Shown one piece after another: positions 45,606 to 59,049 of a DNA stretch of 64,000 nt. Each line of letters opens with the position of its first letter. Positions within the stretch are counted from its first letter, which is position 1. The stretch lies in the NCBI GenBank assembly GCA_001630475.1, contig KV419445.1, positions 4,073-68,072 on the forward strand. The letters are read 5' to 3'. The position numbers and the translations under genes were made by a program. The notes below the pieces were generated by a model. The model was not told the origin of the DNA, ran no database searches, and saw only the letters and a list, made by a program, of their open reading frames with translations. Origin of the DNA: Sistotremastrum niveocremeum HHB9708 (Eukaryota; Basidiomycota; Agaricomycetes; Sistotremastrales; Sistotremastraceae).

Positions 45606-48600
45606 TTAACGACGACTTGGGGGAACGTATCTTCCCTTCTTAGGTACAGTTTGGAAGCCGTCATCACCTCCTGGAGGAGTAGGAGAAGCGGGTTTTGCAG
45701 GGGGCGGAGGTCTGGGAGAAGGAGATGCAACGCGGGGTGGTGTAGATGCAGGAGGAGCGCCGCCTCCGACGCCAGCTTCCTTGGCAGCCGCACGTGCACG
45801 CCATCCTCCTCCAGCCGCACCGGCTGCACCACCACGAGAGGGAGCGAATCTCGGGGGAGCCGTAGGCGCTGCTGTGGGACCGTCGGCTCTTCTAGACGGT
45901 GATCCAGGAGGAGGTGTTGGCGTTGCTGAGATAGAACCGGGTCGTTCAGGTCGTCTCCAGGCATCCGCAGGAGCCTCGCGGTCGCGGTCGGCACCGAAGA
46001 GAGAGGGACGGGGTCGAGCAGTAGCAGTAGATGCCTCGAGTTTCGCACGCTTCTTGCGCTCCTCTGCCTCTTCTTCTCGTATACGCTGTTTGCGAGCAAA
46101 CTCTTCGGCCTCCTTGCGCTCTTGCTCACGCTGAGCACGCTTTTGCTCACGTTCTTCTTCGACTTTGCGTTTAGCTGCCTCGATCTCTTGAAGACGGGCT
46201 TCTTCTTCAGCCGCTTTACGCGCTTCCTCGGCAAGGCGTTCTACAAACGAGAGTCATGAGTAAAGGATGAAAGGAATGAAGACGGAATGGCTGACCTTCT
46301 TCAGCTTTACGAATCGCCTCTTCTTCTTCCTTCCTCTTCTTCTCTTCCTCCTCTCTCTTCTTTCTCTCTTCCTCCTTCGATTTCGCGATCGCTTTACGTC
46401 TGGCGCTCTTCTCCTCCTCAATCTTCCTATTCGCAGCCTCCCTCTTCCTCGCGAACTCTTCACCTCTCTTGCCAGCCATGACGCCTCTCGTGTTGATATA
46501 GTCGTCCATCATCCTGCCCAACCTTGCTTTATTCTGGAGGTCAGCATCGTGAGCGAGTCGTGCAGCTTCACGACGAGCTTGGGCCGATGCCTGGAAGACG
46601 GCGAGATCTTCGGCTTGTTGGTGAGCATAATCTTCGGCCAGAAGGGGACGCTCTTCTTTGCGATAAGCTCGTTCGAGATGGTCGATGCGCTTGGATATGA
46701 TGCGTAATCGTTCGCTGGTCTCGCGCTTTTCTTTCTCTAATTGCTCGACTTGCAATTTCATGAGGCTGTCGGTGTTGAGATTTTCCATGTTCTAATACTC
46801 CAGATCAGGAAACAAGAAGAGAAGAAAAGAGAGAGAGAGAAACGCACATCGATGTCGACCTTGAGATTTCCTCTCTTGCTAAGGTTCTGTGCAAGCTGTC
46901 GGGCTTCCTCCTTCTTAATATTTTCAACCTCTCGTCGGGCCCTCTCGATCTCCCTCTTTCTGACTTCCTCAATAGCTCTCTTCGCCTCCTCATCCTTTTC
47001 TTTCCTACTTGCCTCAGCTTTCCTCCCCTGTTCCTCTTTCTCTTGGCGCGCAGTAAGCTCCAGATGAAGCTCGCGACGACGAACAATGAGCGCCCGCTTA
47101 ATAGCCAACGACTTTCGTTCAGCTTCAACAGCTTCGAGAAGCGAGGCGAGCTGAGTAGTGGGCGGCGGCGGCGAGAAGAGCACGCTAAGGGAAGTGGAGA
47201 GCACGGTGGCGAGGGTACTAAGACGAGTTTGTACGATGTCTGCCGACGAAGGTTGTACTACGTCATCCAGGGTATTCGCGGATGTCGATGCGCCGTCGGA
47301 TGAAGATGAGGTGAAGAGACCAGCTGTGAAATACAATACTCCCGTCGCATGATCTATTTGGACAGGTATTTCGCCCCGCTTCGCAGCGGCGACGATGAAA
47401 CCCTCGACTTTGACATGTCCGGCGCCTTCGACCTGGATTGGGGCAACGAGTTCGTGAACTTGCAAAAGATTGATGCTGTCGTACACTTGGCCGAGTTGGC
47501 CGAGTAAGCGCCCGAGAATGGCATCACGGAGCTGGGCTACGTAAGGCTGATAGATTCCCTCTTGGATCTCCTCCAATTCCTTGAGGACTGGCGCAGCGGA
47601 TGAGCAAAGCTCGAGGGGGTCGAAAGAAGTTTCGAGGAGGTCATATAGCGCTTGGACAGGAGCGGGCACGAGTTTTAGGAGGGGCGTAGGCATGGTGGAT
47701 GCGAGGGCCGATGCGAGAAGGCCGGCTCTGGTGGGAGTCTTAGAAAGACCCAGGAGAGCAGTCAACCTCGAAACTCGGCCGCTCGAGGCGGGGTCGACGG
47801 AATTTTGGTCTGCATGTAATGGCACGGCGAGAGCACTGACAAGAACGATGCCGGCCAATTTACTAAGCTCCTCTTCGTCTGCAGGTTTGACGGGATGTGC
47901 GGAAGGATTTGAGCGAACGATAGCGTAGAACCTATTCCACGCTGCAGCGTGGTATAGGGCATTTCCACTCATCAGGAAAATTTTGGTGAGCTTTTCGTAG
48001 TAGCCCGCCATCATGCTCGGACGGGGTGCCTTTTTGGCCATAGTCAAAAGGTTATGGACATCTTCGACGGAACGGAAGGCTTCTTGCCAGAGCTCGAGCT
48101 CGACTGCGGCAGAGAGCTGGGCGAAACGCGTGTCGAGGTGACGCTGGAGGGTGTCAGGATCGGAGAGGTTGATGGCATGGGGTTGGTGGGCATATTTCGC
48201 AATGGTAGATAAGTGAAGGCGGATGGTCTCGCAAAGACGGCGGAATTCGACTTTGCGAGAGTGTTTCAAACAGAACTTGAATGCCTGTTGGGCTATTTGC
48301 TACGAAATTCGGTTAGTATCTGTATCGAAAGGCAAAAACATGTGGACGAACTTGGTAGATAGCCTCAAGTCTTGCATTATTCTTCAACGTCTCTAATGCA
48401 GTTCTGTAGCTCTCCCACAAGAATTTGAGCCAAGGAGTCACGAGCGCGCGATCCGTGCGGTCCTTGCTCTGGTCTCCACTGACGGCGCCAAGTAGAATGC
48501 TCTCCGGAGTCTCAGTGGCTTCCAGATCGTCGACATCCTCTAATGTGCCCTTCACCGCGCCAGCCGACACCTTGTCTGCTTTCTCTTGGGCCTCCTGCAC

Positions 48601-48900
48601 TTTCTGGTCGGCAAGCTGTACAAAGCGCTTGATGACGACTTCGATGCTAGCCACGCTAGCATTCTGAGCGATATTCTTGTACTGCATCAGACCTTCTTTC
48701 GCGGTACGTCCCTTTCGCATGTCGACGCAGAGCTCGACAAACCGAAGCATGATAGGTTCTAGGGATGCGAGAGGCGTGGAACGGAAGCGTTTGGAGGAGA
48801 ACATGTCGGTGAGGGATTGGAGGGCGGCGTGGGACTGTCCGACTGAGACAAGTCCCTCAGCTTGCTTGAGCACCGTTTCTGGCTTTGAAGACGGCGCCAT
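45606..48900 (-). CDS. TIF32: Translation initiation factor eIF3 subunit a
   Basis: Largest scaffold subunit of eIF3, acting on the 40S ribosome in the cytoplasm. About 1,000 residues in several exons. The ATG at 48900 gives MAPSSKPETVLKQAEGLVSV, followed by HAALQSLTDMFSSKRFRSTP, PWLKFLWESYRTALETLKNN and, after an intron, FRRLCETIRLHLSTIAKYAH. The PCI region includes LELWQEAFRSVEDVHNLLTM and ALYHAAAWNRFYAIVRSNP. The second half is a very long charged helix rich in Lys/Glu/Arg (ERARREVENIKKEEARQLAQ, EEEERKKREEEEKKRKEEEE), usual for eIF3a. The tail is Pro/Gly/Arg-rich with PRPSLFGADRDREAPADAWR and ends KKGRYVPPSRR. The stop is at 45606-45608. Long open frames on the other reading frames here are shadows of the charged helix. 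Confidence 0.93.
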
Positions 48901-49277
48901 ATTGGGTGGACTGTCGAGGACGGTGTGGACAGAAACTTTAAAGTTTCGGATATTTCCGACCAGCCTCGGTCATAAACTCCGACGTGAAGCCTTCAAGTCC
49001 ATTCTCATCCAAGTGCTCATCTGCTCACAGACAGTACTACGCGCGTTTCACACAAATGCATACTATATACATTGCAATCTACATTTAGCCCACGAACATG
49101 CAATAAAAGTACATGAATTGAATAGTCCAGTATATGCCCAATGCCGAAGGAGTCTATAAAAGTCCGTGATGCCAGTGAAAAGTCATGAGTCATGATGAGT
49201 CTCTAGAAAGGGTATGCAGATGCAGAGGTATGAGTTCAGCAGCACAACAAAGCGATAGCAAAGGAAAAGAGGAGGTA
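48901..49277. other. Short spacer: eIF3a promoter and Cch1 3' flank
   Basis: Both genes run leftwards. No gene seen. Confidence 0.5.
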
Positions 49278-52200
49278 TCATTCATTCGGGTCATCTTCGT
49301 CGTCTTTCTTCACTTTGCCCATTACATCTGTCGTTGACAGTCAGAATAACTGCTTGCTTTGATGCTTAAAAAATTTGAGCTTACCTCCCCATTTTGATTC
49401 ACGCAATGTACTCCAACGTCCCAATGCGCTTCCTTCCGCAAAGTTCGTCTCATTTGGCGATCTAGTCGGGGACGGGGAACTATCGCGCCTGGAGGGAATT
49501 CAAAGGGGAGAACTTAAGAAAAGACGCGGTGGGAGAGTGGAGATAGGTAGACTTACACGTAGTGATCATAAATGTCTGTAGTGCGCGTACTGACATCGCT
49601 GACGCGTCGGGAGCCTTCGCGAAGTATTGACATGAAGGATGGCGAAGAAGGTGATGGAGAGGGAGTAGGTCCATCTTCGGCAAATACGGTGGTAGGCGAA
49701 TAAACAGTCTGACGCGTTGGAGACGGCGTCTCTTCCAGGCCAGCCAGGGTTATATCTCGCGATTGGGAGGGAGGGGTGGTCATGAGAGAGTCAACAACGA
49801 TCGCGGGAATATCTAATGGCAAGTCAGTATCGTGCGCAAGGCCTCCTGTGTAGCATTGAACGTACCAGGTCGCTGTTGGCGGGCTACCTCTGCAGCCTTT
49901 TCTTCGCGATAAGCGAGGAATCTTCTTCGATCATACACCATCTTTAACAACCCACGCACTCGCTCCAGGTCAACCAAGTCCTTCACGAGTTTGTTAACCT
50001 CAGTTCTACGAATCCATTCCTTCAATCTGCGGGGACGGTCAGAGGTCTTCATTCCTAACATGAAATTCGATGGTTTGACATACTCGAGAGCATCCTTATC
50101 GTTGATCAGAGTATAGTGTGAGATCATCAGAAGCACGGAGGTGAAGGAGAGTCCTCGTCCTGGCTCCGTCGAGATACTCGCTTCTTGTATCAATCGATTA
50201 TACAAGCGCCTTCGTCGTCGGATCTCGGCGGGGTCAATGGAGGACAATGCTCTCGCCAGCTTGTAAAGGTCTATGCCGTCAATGATTCGACCTCCGCTGC
50301 GGAAGTCCATGTCTTCGTCAAAGTGAGCGACTTTCTTGAGGTTGGCGATGCTTAGTTCCGAGGGATAGATCCGTACTTCGAAGCAATTAGAAAGTTTCTG
50401 TTGGTGGCTTATGAGATCGTATAAGGAATCTAATCATGTACGTACCGCAAAGAAGGGGATGAAGTTCCGCTTCTCAAGGTATCCGGTGTTGTGGTTGGCA
50501 AACTCGGCCCAGATCTTCTTAAACGAACGCATTTCTTCGCGAGTGATAGAACGGGAACCTCCAGCCTGTTGGGTGACGTAGGAGAAACTTTCGACGACCA
50601 CACCTGGGAGCATGTCAGTTAAGACGTTTCAAAGAATGAAGGAGCTTTTACCAGTGAACATGTTGACGAAGATATACTATCATGAAGAGTCAGACACATA
50701 ATGACCTGGCCCTTAATAGTGTACGCACCATGCTTAAAATATTCCATGCGATGAATAGGGAGAATGCCCATCCCACACTTCCACAATCAGAGTCGGGTTC
50801 TGATGGCGACGAATTCGTGCATCGCGGATATGTCAATGCACTAGGGTCATTGAATGAGAAACTCGACATCTAGGGTAATATGAACCTACTAGTCGTGCAT
50901 GTATTGATTCCATCCTTCCCTGCACAGAGATGAGAGGTGCAGACCACCGGACAAGCACGAACTTACCCGGTACTCATGAAGGCCAACATGAGAAGTGCCC
51001 TCCCAAGCGTTGAGTAATTTTCTTCTCGAGTCTCGGCACTTTCCCATCTCGTCAAACCGAAGACTTCGACGTAAAGTATTCCGAAGAACAGGAAGAGCGT
51101 AAACCAAAGAATCATCAAACTAGATATGACGGGCAAGCTCGACCTGGAGCGAAAGGTTATGAATATAGGCAAAACAGAGAGACCTGCGCGCCGACCTCGA
51201 GGTCTTGAATAATTGATTCATGCGATTCGACCTTTGGACGAGCTTGAAGGCGATACTAGTCAAGAATATTTTCTGCATCTGTTGTGTACTGAAGGACGCC
51301 GATCCTGCCCGGATTGGAATCGTCGTTGCAGCGCTGCCTATCACAACGATGAGATCGAACGAATTCCAGCCATTTGCAAGAAAGCTCCGCAGCCCTAGGC
51401 CGTAGAAACGAATAGATACGTCGAGGGCATAAATGCAAATGACGGCGAGGAAGTAATCGTCTAAGCAACGTCAGGTTAAGGGCCCAGATACAGTGCAGCG
51501 ACTCACCTCTAAAATCGTCTCTGAGCTTTCCTCGGGTGAAAGTTTCGGTCCTACGGTATGATGTGAGAATGTTGTGATGCATAAGCGGAAAGAAGCCTAC
51601 ATCAAGACAAGAATGTGAACCACGAAGACGAATGTCATCATCTTCGCCCACCATCCGTGCTTATTGACGGCTCGATCGTAGCACCAGGATCGGAATCTGC
51701 CGACCGGTCTAGTCTTGGGTCTTTTGGATGGCTTCTGTCGCATGATAAGCCGACGAAGATCGATCCAGTCTCGTTGAGCTTGAGTAAGATAAGCTGTCCC
51801 TGTCTTCGTACTAAAGTTGCCGATAATGACACTGTAAACCGAAAGTCAATCGGGATATAATCAGGACGGCTAAAATGAAGTTACCTGACGAAAACAGTGA
51901 GAATAACAACCGCGCCGAGGAGATTGAAGAACAAGAAGAATAGAGCATTGGCTTGGTTTGCATTTGTCAAAGGCTGGAGATCGTGGCCTGTGATTCCTAC
52001 AGCAGCTTCCAAAACGTCAATCCACCCTTCCAATGACACAATCTCAAACAAAATCAGAAGAGACGAAGGGAAATTGTCAAATGACCATGAGGTCGATGTA
52101 TGAGGATTGTCCCACACTCGCGGTGCATAGAAGCCCAGATTCACGCTGTTGCTGTCCAGGACATAGCTAACGTATTCGTCCCGACATTGGTCCTTGCCCG

Positions 52201-55200
52201 CTACGCTTGAATCGTTGCAGGAGTACATGAGCCCGGTGAAGATATTCAACCCCCAGACGGCATAGGGAACGAGGTACAGCATGGCCAGCATGGCTGCGTC
52301 CAAAATTCTTGAGGCGCCCGCGAAGATAAGTGATTCGAACGTTGAGCGATTCTTGTCGATAAGAGTGATGAGACGGAGGGCACGAAGGGCACGAAGAGAT
52401 CGAGTAACCCGGTTCACACCGCCGATGACAACGATGCTGCTGATAGTATTGACGATGAGTCCTGCGAGGATGATAAAGTCCACGATATTCCATTCATCTT
52501 TGAGATACGCGTTGGGAGTGAACGCAAAACCATCAGCAAGGACTTTGACGAAGAACTCGCAGAGCAATACGAGAACGAAAGTGGCTTCGGCAAGATCGAA
52601 CCATGATCCGCGGATGAATCCATGCTGTTGATAGAACTCTCTGCGATATGCAGGTGTGGCAATGCCTGCGACGACGATGCCACCTATGACAGCCAACAGA
52701 ATGATCAATTCAAAGATCGGATGTGCGATCGGCGAATGTGATCGGCCAAATATTCGCTTTCCGTTGGCAGGTTTGACAACAGATTGGGCGGTCCTTCGCA
52801 GCTTATTCGTTTGAGAAAAGATCCAAAGAGTCTTATCATATGACGGATGGGCCGCAATAAAGCGTGCCGTGCGTTGCCGACGATCGTAGAGTGCGTCTCT
52901 ACTGGCCTGCACGGGAGAAGCGTTCGGCGCAACAGTGGCAAGGATGTCGCTAAATGAGAGATGCTCAGTCGAAGGGTTTGCGAAATCGCGGGTCTAAAGC
53001 TTACAGGTATCTCTCCGTTTCCTCCAACTCGTCGATATTATCCATGGCCCCTCTTCGATCTTTGATGGTCATGGTTCGCAAAGGAATATGGTCTATCTGC
53101 TCTTCCCCGCTGAAGAAGTGATTCAAAGCTGCGATCGTTTTGATCGAGTACGTGGTCTTCAACGAGCTCCAGTTACCCTGAACATCAGTTAGCACTCAAG
53201 CGGTGGCAAGGGAATAAAGGTGAACAACACACACTAGCACTCCTCGCCCTTCGATGCATCCTCAAGGTTTCCACTGAGCTCTTCTGGAACGGGAGTCCAA
53301 CCGTCGAACTTCGTGGTCCCCATCCGTTCGAGCCGGAACTGACATCACTAGCGTCTTTGAAGTACCGATAAGGGTTTAGCCAGCCTAACCAGTCTCTCGA
53401 ATGGACGTCGTCTATCTGCTGCGGACCTAGGTGGGCGACGTAATATTGAGCCGCTTGTTGGCCGTTCTTTGATTCTTCGGCGACTTCGAAGTTCTCGCGG
53501 AGCACGGCAACGAACATTTGAAGGATGATGACTTGACCCGTTTCAGGCCGTGACGTGAATAAATTCAAGGGTGACCACGTACAATTTGCGAAAAGGAACC
53601 ATCCGGAGAGAAATACAACAGTGACGATGACTTGCTTGAAAGGCACCTCAGCTTCTCCGGCCGAGTACAATACATCCGTCCAATTCTCAGAAGAGAAAAT
53701 CTGATTGATGTGTTCAGTGACCGAAGGCTACGGTGGAATCAGGGCTGAAACCGCTGACCTGATACATAGCCAAAAAGCCGTTATAAATCTGACTAAAATT
53801 CATGCTCGCTTCTGGCGTCAAATCTCCTCGAAACAGTTGCACGGCCACGAGGGCCGCCAAGAAGTTCGTGAGGAGAAGAAACATGGTCATGTTCAGTAAC
53901 CCGTAGAAGTTGCCAAATATTGCTAACTGTGAATCATCAGACCATTTATAAACAGCCGAATAAGATTTGAAAGATGCGTACCAATAGAGGTTTCATGCGT
54001 GGGAACACAAGGATAACACGGTAGAATCGTGCCAGCTGGAAGAACGTGAGCCATGGATATACGGCAGCATGCCGAATAACAGGGATTTGAATGGCGCTGC
54101 ATATCAATCCAAGGAACAGATCGAGGAAATTTGAGGGGCTGCTCAGAAAGAGACGCCAGTCCGGCATATGACCGATGAAGCGCCACAAGATTTCGACGTC
54201 GAATAGCAATGTGAACACCAGTTCGGCGAAGTCTGGTGAAGGAATGAGCGATCCTGTACGCGGAAGCGAAGAGAATCAAACGTACTGATCCTGTCCAGAA
54301 AGCCCTGGCTACGATTAGGAGTTCTCGTGGCTTGGATGGAGACGCTCGCAAGAACAAGAAGAGGCCAGAAGAGTTGCGTTTTCTCGTACACAACTCTCAC
54401 TATATTTCGCCTGCTCCCTCCCACAGTCAATCTACTGCCACTGCTATTCCCGTCAGCCAACATCCATTCTTCTTGCGCGGGCTTGACCCTGAGTGCGCGT
54501 TAGATAAAGTATATAATTGGAATGGTCAATACGACGAACCGATGAGCCCCAAAAGCGCTCTTCTTAGTTGCACTTCTAATACTTGAAAACGTGTTCGTAA
54601 TCACAGCGACGAAGAGGTTCAGAAGCCAAAAGTTCAGAACGATGACGCCGAGTACATAGAATAAAGACGAGGCAAAGAATTCGGCGTCGATCGCGTCATA
54701 CATATCCGTTGACCACTGGGAATTTAGATCAGATAACAAGACTATGTGATAGAGAAGATTCGCACAGTATTGACGCTTGCGATGACAATAACCTGCAGGA
54801 GTGCAGTAAAGATATTGTCGTAACTTTGGATCCCCATATTAGGATTCTGATCTTGCTCCTATAGCCACACATTTGTCAGGCTTCTCCACGTGGGAAGGTC
54901 AATGTCAACGTACCACACAAGTTTGCCCTAGAGGACAGATGAAGCCTCTCGGCGAACTCGTTGACAATGCACCAGATGCCGTGATGAAGGCGGACGTGTT
55001 CAGAGAGTGAGGGTCGACGAAGCCACCACAAAATTGACCCCACGTTAGATTGTTGCCGTCCGGCATTGCTATATACGTACAGCGATTAGAGTCATTCGAG
55101 AGAGTCGCGATGACAGAGATGGCGATAGAGCGGCGAATAAGGGTACGCACTCATGACACATTGTCTCAGAAAGCTTCCGTTGAACGATTGCACGCCGACG

Positions 55201-57058
55201 ATCCTAGATGCCACGATCAACACGTCGAGTAATGCACGTATAACTGAGACGCGATACGTACGAGAATAAAACCATCGCAAAAATTACAAAGTAAGCTACA
55301 TTTGCAAGTAGAGGTCTTGCAATCTTCAAACTCCTCATAATTGTCTAAAGCCGTCGAAATCAGCTTCTATCCGATGTCATAACAGAGCAGGACTCACCGA
55401 AGTACCATTGGTCACTGCCAAGAGTCTGCTACATCTCAACACGCTCAAGGCTCGAAACAACCCCAGATGCAATCCCGCCGTATGTTCTACCCCCACAGCA
55501 CTTAGAATGAATGAAATCCAGAATGAAGTAACGGCAATCGCGTCAATGCGACTCCATGAATGACGAAGATAAGGCACCCCTCTATGCGCAAGAGATCTCT
55601 GCGCATGAAGTGCAAACTCAAAAGGAAGGACAGAGGACGAACGCCGGGACATCGGCGGTGGATTCGCATTCGTCGAATTCGAAGGGAGGGGATGCGATGG
55701 GTTTGGTGGTGGTGGAAAGGTGGCTGGGGCAGGGTTGATAGACGGATGTCTGGAATGGATGGGAGTCAGAGGCGGGATGACGATCTTGAGGGTATCGGGG
55801 ATGAAGCCCTCGGTGCTCTTCCGTGCGTGTCCCTTCTCAGGTCCGCCTACTAGGACGGGAATAGGGCTTGGTTTAGGTTGATCCTGGGAGAGCTTGAATG
55901 GCGTGGTGAGGCGGGAGATTACCACGGGGAGAGGAGGGTTGTCGTGGAAGGGATTGGAGAATATCGAGGAGAGGTGTACGGCGGGATCTAGTAGTAGGCC
56001 AGATACTACAATTCTGGCGAACGATTCTAAGCTGTCAAAAACTACAGTCAGTCTGGGTATAACATTTGAGAGACGGAGACATACGTGAAAACACAAAAGA
56101 GAGCAAATATTCCGATATCTTCCCAGGTTGAAAGTGGACCGCGCGGTAAAGGGTCGTCGAGAAACAGTGTATTAGCAGATTGGATCGTAAGGAGGAGGGT
56201 GTTAATAATGATAAGCAGCAAAATCGCAGGTTCTGTCCAACTATCAAGGAAGGTCAGGGAGCGTGAATGAAAAGAGTGATGTCGGACATACTGATATACG
56301 AGCAGCTTGTACATCGCGAGACGTACCGAACTGGTCGGATAGAGGAAACACAATGTCCTTCCTCGCAGAGGAGATATCTTCGTCTCAACGTCTTCCGGTT
56401 CGTCTCGAACCTCATCATCTCCTCTTGACTCGTCTGCGGGTTCGTCCAAGTCCAAATCACGCCGACCAGCAGCGCTCGCCTCTCGTTCTCTTCTGTCCTG
56501 CTCATCATCCTCATCTTGAATCCGCATACTGCTCTCCATATCCATCGCCGCAAGGTTAACAACCCGCATGCTGACCCTCCTCATCTTCTTCCCAACAGCT
56601 CTCAACGTGTCGGTGCCCTTCTTCAACGGCGAAGACTGCGCATACCGTTTCCTCGTCGCGACGCGTTCGATATCCGTATCACTGTCTCCCCTCGACGGAG
56701 CAGTAAGTCGAACATCATCCGCACTCGAATAAGTCGGCGAATCGAGCGAAGATTCAGATTGTTGCGGTCCAGGAAGATTATACGAGAAACCTTTCCCAGG
56801 GCCACTTCCGCCTCCAATAGGCCTCGGAGGGGCAAAATCAGAAGAGTCTAGATCATCCATGACAATAGCGCTGCCAACTTCGAGACTATTGCTGTTCGAA
56901 TGAGTCCGAAACGGATTTGTATTGACAGGAATCTGGATATCGCGAGGTCTGTTCCATGAATTGCGTCTGCTGAGTCCTTCGCTGGACGTTTTCGAGGGTG
57001 AGGAAGGCTGCGATATAGCAGGAGATATGGCTGTCGATGACGATGAAGGGTTCATCAA
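49278..57058 (-). CDS. CCH1: Cch1-type voltage-gated calcium channel alpha subunit
   Basis: Plasma-membrane Ca2+ channel pore subunit that works with Mid1. The ATG at 57058 opens a Ser/Pro-rich, then basic cytosolic N-terminus (about residues 1-230), then [20 protein letters not shown], the first helix of repeat I. Four repeats of six helices follow, in many short exons. Pore loops can be read: repeat [21 protein letters not shown] followed by VIASVNT near 54760-54845; repeat [16 protein letters not shown] near 53660-53700; repeat [22 protein letters not shown] near 52000-52060; repeat [15 protein letters not shown] near 50885-50980. The repeat III S4 has [20 protein letters not shown] with regularly spaced Arg. 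The cytosolic tail after repeat IV has a helical EF-hand-like part, [20 protein letters not shown], and ends [10 protein letters not shown]. Exon ends were not each verified. Confidence 0.9.
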
Positions 57059-57385
57059 CGCGCGAGGCGTAGGAAATTGCTCTTCGCTCGGTACTCAGTC
57101 GTATGCAGAGCAGTGCCTGTGTAGGCGCGTTTCGATTACGTAAGTGGCAACGGAAGCAGATTTTCTGCCAGACGAGGGGGAAAATTACAGGTTCAACAGC
57201 ATAAAATTGGGTGAATATAAATCTGTTAGCTAAATATATGAGGTCGCAATAATGATAGTATCAAAGCAAAGCAAAGTGTCCAAATGTCCAAGACCCAACA
57301 CTGGCGAAGATAGCGAAAGTCCATCCCAAACCAGGACAATCATACAAAACCAAGATATCAGGCGAGCAGTCAGATAAGTCGAAAG
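57059..57385. other. Short spacer
   Basis: Cch1 promoter side and 3' flank of the O-fucosyltransferase-like gene. Nothing recognised. Confidence 0.5.
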
Positions 57386-59049
57386 TTAGTGAGCATCAGC
57401 ATCTCTCGACCCCCATCTGACCGTGCTCCCCGCTCCCCCACTCCACTCCTCCGTCCTCCTCAACGCAATACTGCTCATCGTACTTCCCGCCGTCCCCACG
57501 AATCCAATCCCATAACTCTGAATAGCCGCATCCAAGAAAACGGTATACCACATCCCATACTTCTCCTCCGTCTTCCAAGTATCATGATCCACATGAAACC
57601 ATCCCAAGTTCTTGACATCCCCCCACCATTTTTCGGAAGACCCAGCGGGGTAGGATGGGTCGTTTGGAGGCGTGCGAAGGGGTTCGTCGGATAGGACGAC
57701 GACTTTGAGATATTCCTCGGATGTATCTTCGAAGCCTTTTCTCGCGAGCTCATCTCGAACCTCTTTGACACGTGTAGCATATGCGCTCAACGGAGCCATG
57801 CAGTCGTCCAAAGGTGTCGATCCGCAGATATTCCGGAAATCGCTCCTGCGAACGTGGACGGCAATATAAGGCGGGATTGGTCCTCCCACCACGAAAGGAA
57901 TGTCGAGAATATGTGAGATGTATTCCGAGGCCATCGAACGGAGGCGCGGTGTCCAGTGCATGTGCCGTCCAACGGTATGCCACACCATCCCTGATTCTCT
58001 CCACCATTCATCATGATTATCATCAGCGCGAGAGCTGACATAATATAGATAATCAACGCAAAAGAGTTGATCGTCTGGATCGAGCTGGTTGCCTTTCGAA
58101 TTAGGAATCGGTATTTTGTCCGGGATGGTCTCGCTCAGTTTGTCCCCTCCAGGTTTTCGGCTGAGAATGTCGAGGAGAAGTGTCCTCCACTCCTTCCCTT
58201 TTTCGATTCCTTCACGTCGACCATTCGGATATCCCAAATCTGCGATAGCGTGCAAATTCCAATCTAATCCATCCACTCGATCCGGCTGCGCAGGTCGACC
58301 GAATGGAACAGGCGTCCATGAGATATCGAGCGACATCGGATCCGCCCATTTTCCTCTGTGCCATTTCCCTTCGCTTCCCGAGAGAGCTTGAGTAGGCCAA
58401 AGTGTCCAACATCCCACTTCCTCTTTTTCACCTCCATAATATCCTCTCGTCTTTGGATCCGTGTTTGATGGAGTAGATAAATTTTTGATGTCGTGCCATT
58501 CGAGAATGGGGATGCCCATACCCTCCGATAGTCGTTCAACATCAAATACCTCACCGAAGGGTATTAGACCGGCTTCGAGAGGGAGATGTGAGGGAGAGTA
58601 AGGCGGGAGGATGGGTGTTCGGCGGGTGAGGAGAGCTAGGAGGAGCAGATAGCCTGAGGCCATTACGTCGTTTGCTACAGTGTAACGTCAATAAAAGAAA
58701 ATGTTCAAATGGTGAAGAACTCACTCCATCCAGAATTAGGGAATGAGGTTACATATCCATGATGAGGGAGCAACAAATCTCGAAAGCGAGCGGTGACAGG
58801 TCCGCTTTGTAGCGGTAGAGGTAACGAAGGCTTCTGCTCCTTCGTGGGCTCTCCATGTATTAATGGGAGGTCTGATATGTCGAGCTCAGGTGGTGACGAA
58901 GAGGGCACATCATGAGATGGCGAAAAGCCTGCGAGTGGAGGTGGCAGGGCACTAGATGGTACTGAGAGATGCCACGGCCAGAAACTCGAGAGCGTGAATA
59001 AGACGAATATAACCAGAAAGAATCCCAAGACGGGACGTAGAGAACGCAT
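57386..59049 (-). CDS. GDP-fucose protein O-fucosyltransferase-like type II membrane protein
   Basis: Start MRSLRPVLGFFLVIFVLFTL gives a short cytosolic end and one membrane anchor, so the catalytic part faces the Golgi or ER lumen. A Pro/Ser-rich stem follows. The enzyme begins at HHGYVTSFPNSGW, interrupted by an intron, then NDVMASGYLLLLALLTRRTP. The core has LIPFGEVFDVERLSEGMGIP, YIAVHVRRSDFRNICGST (the H-x-R-R-x-D motif I of the O-FucT family), KVVVLSDEP and, near the end, YGIGFVGTAGSTMSSIALRR, the G-T/N-x-x-S motif III. The stop is at 57386. An ATG seven codons earlier (59070) is in frame. Donor and acceptor are inferred from homology. Such enzymes are widespread in basidiomycetes but largely uncharacterised. 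Confidence 0.85.

Noticed and set aside
45593-46234. 213-codon basic open frame antisense-shifted within eIF3a
   Set aside because: A shadow frame of the charged eIF3a helix; the other frame continues the eIF3a protein to its stop.
56048-56400. Several overlapping frames at the Cch1 repeat I start
   Set aside because: Shadows and intron read-through of the channel exons.
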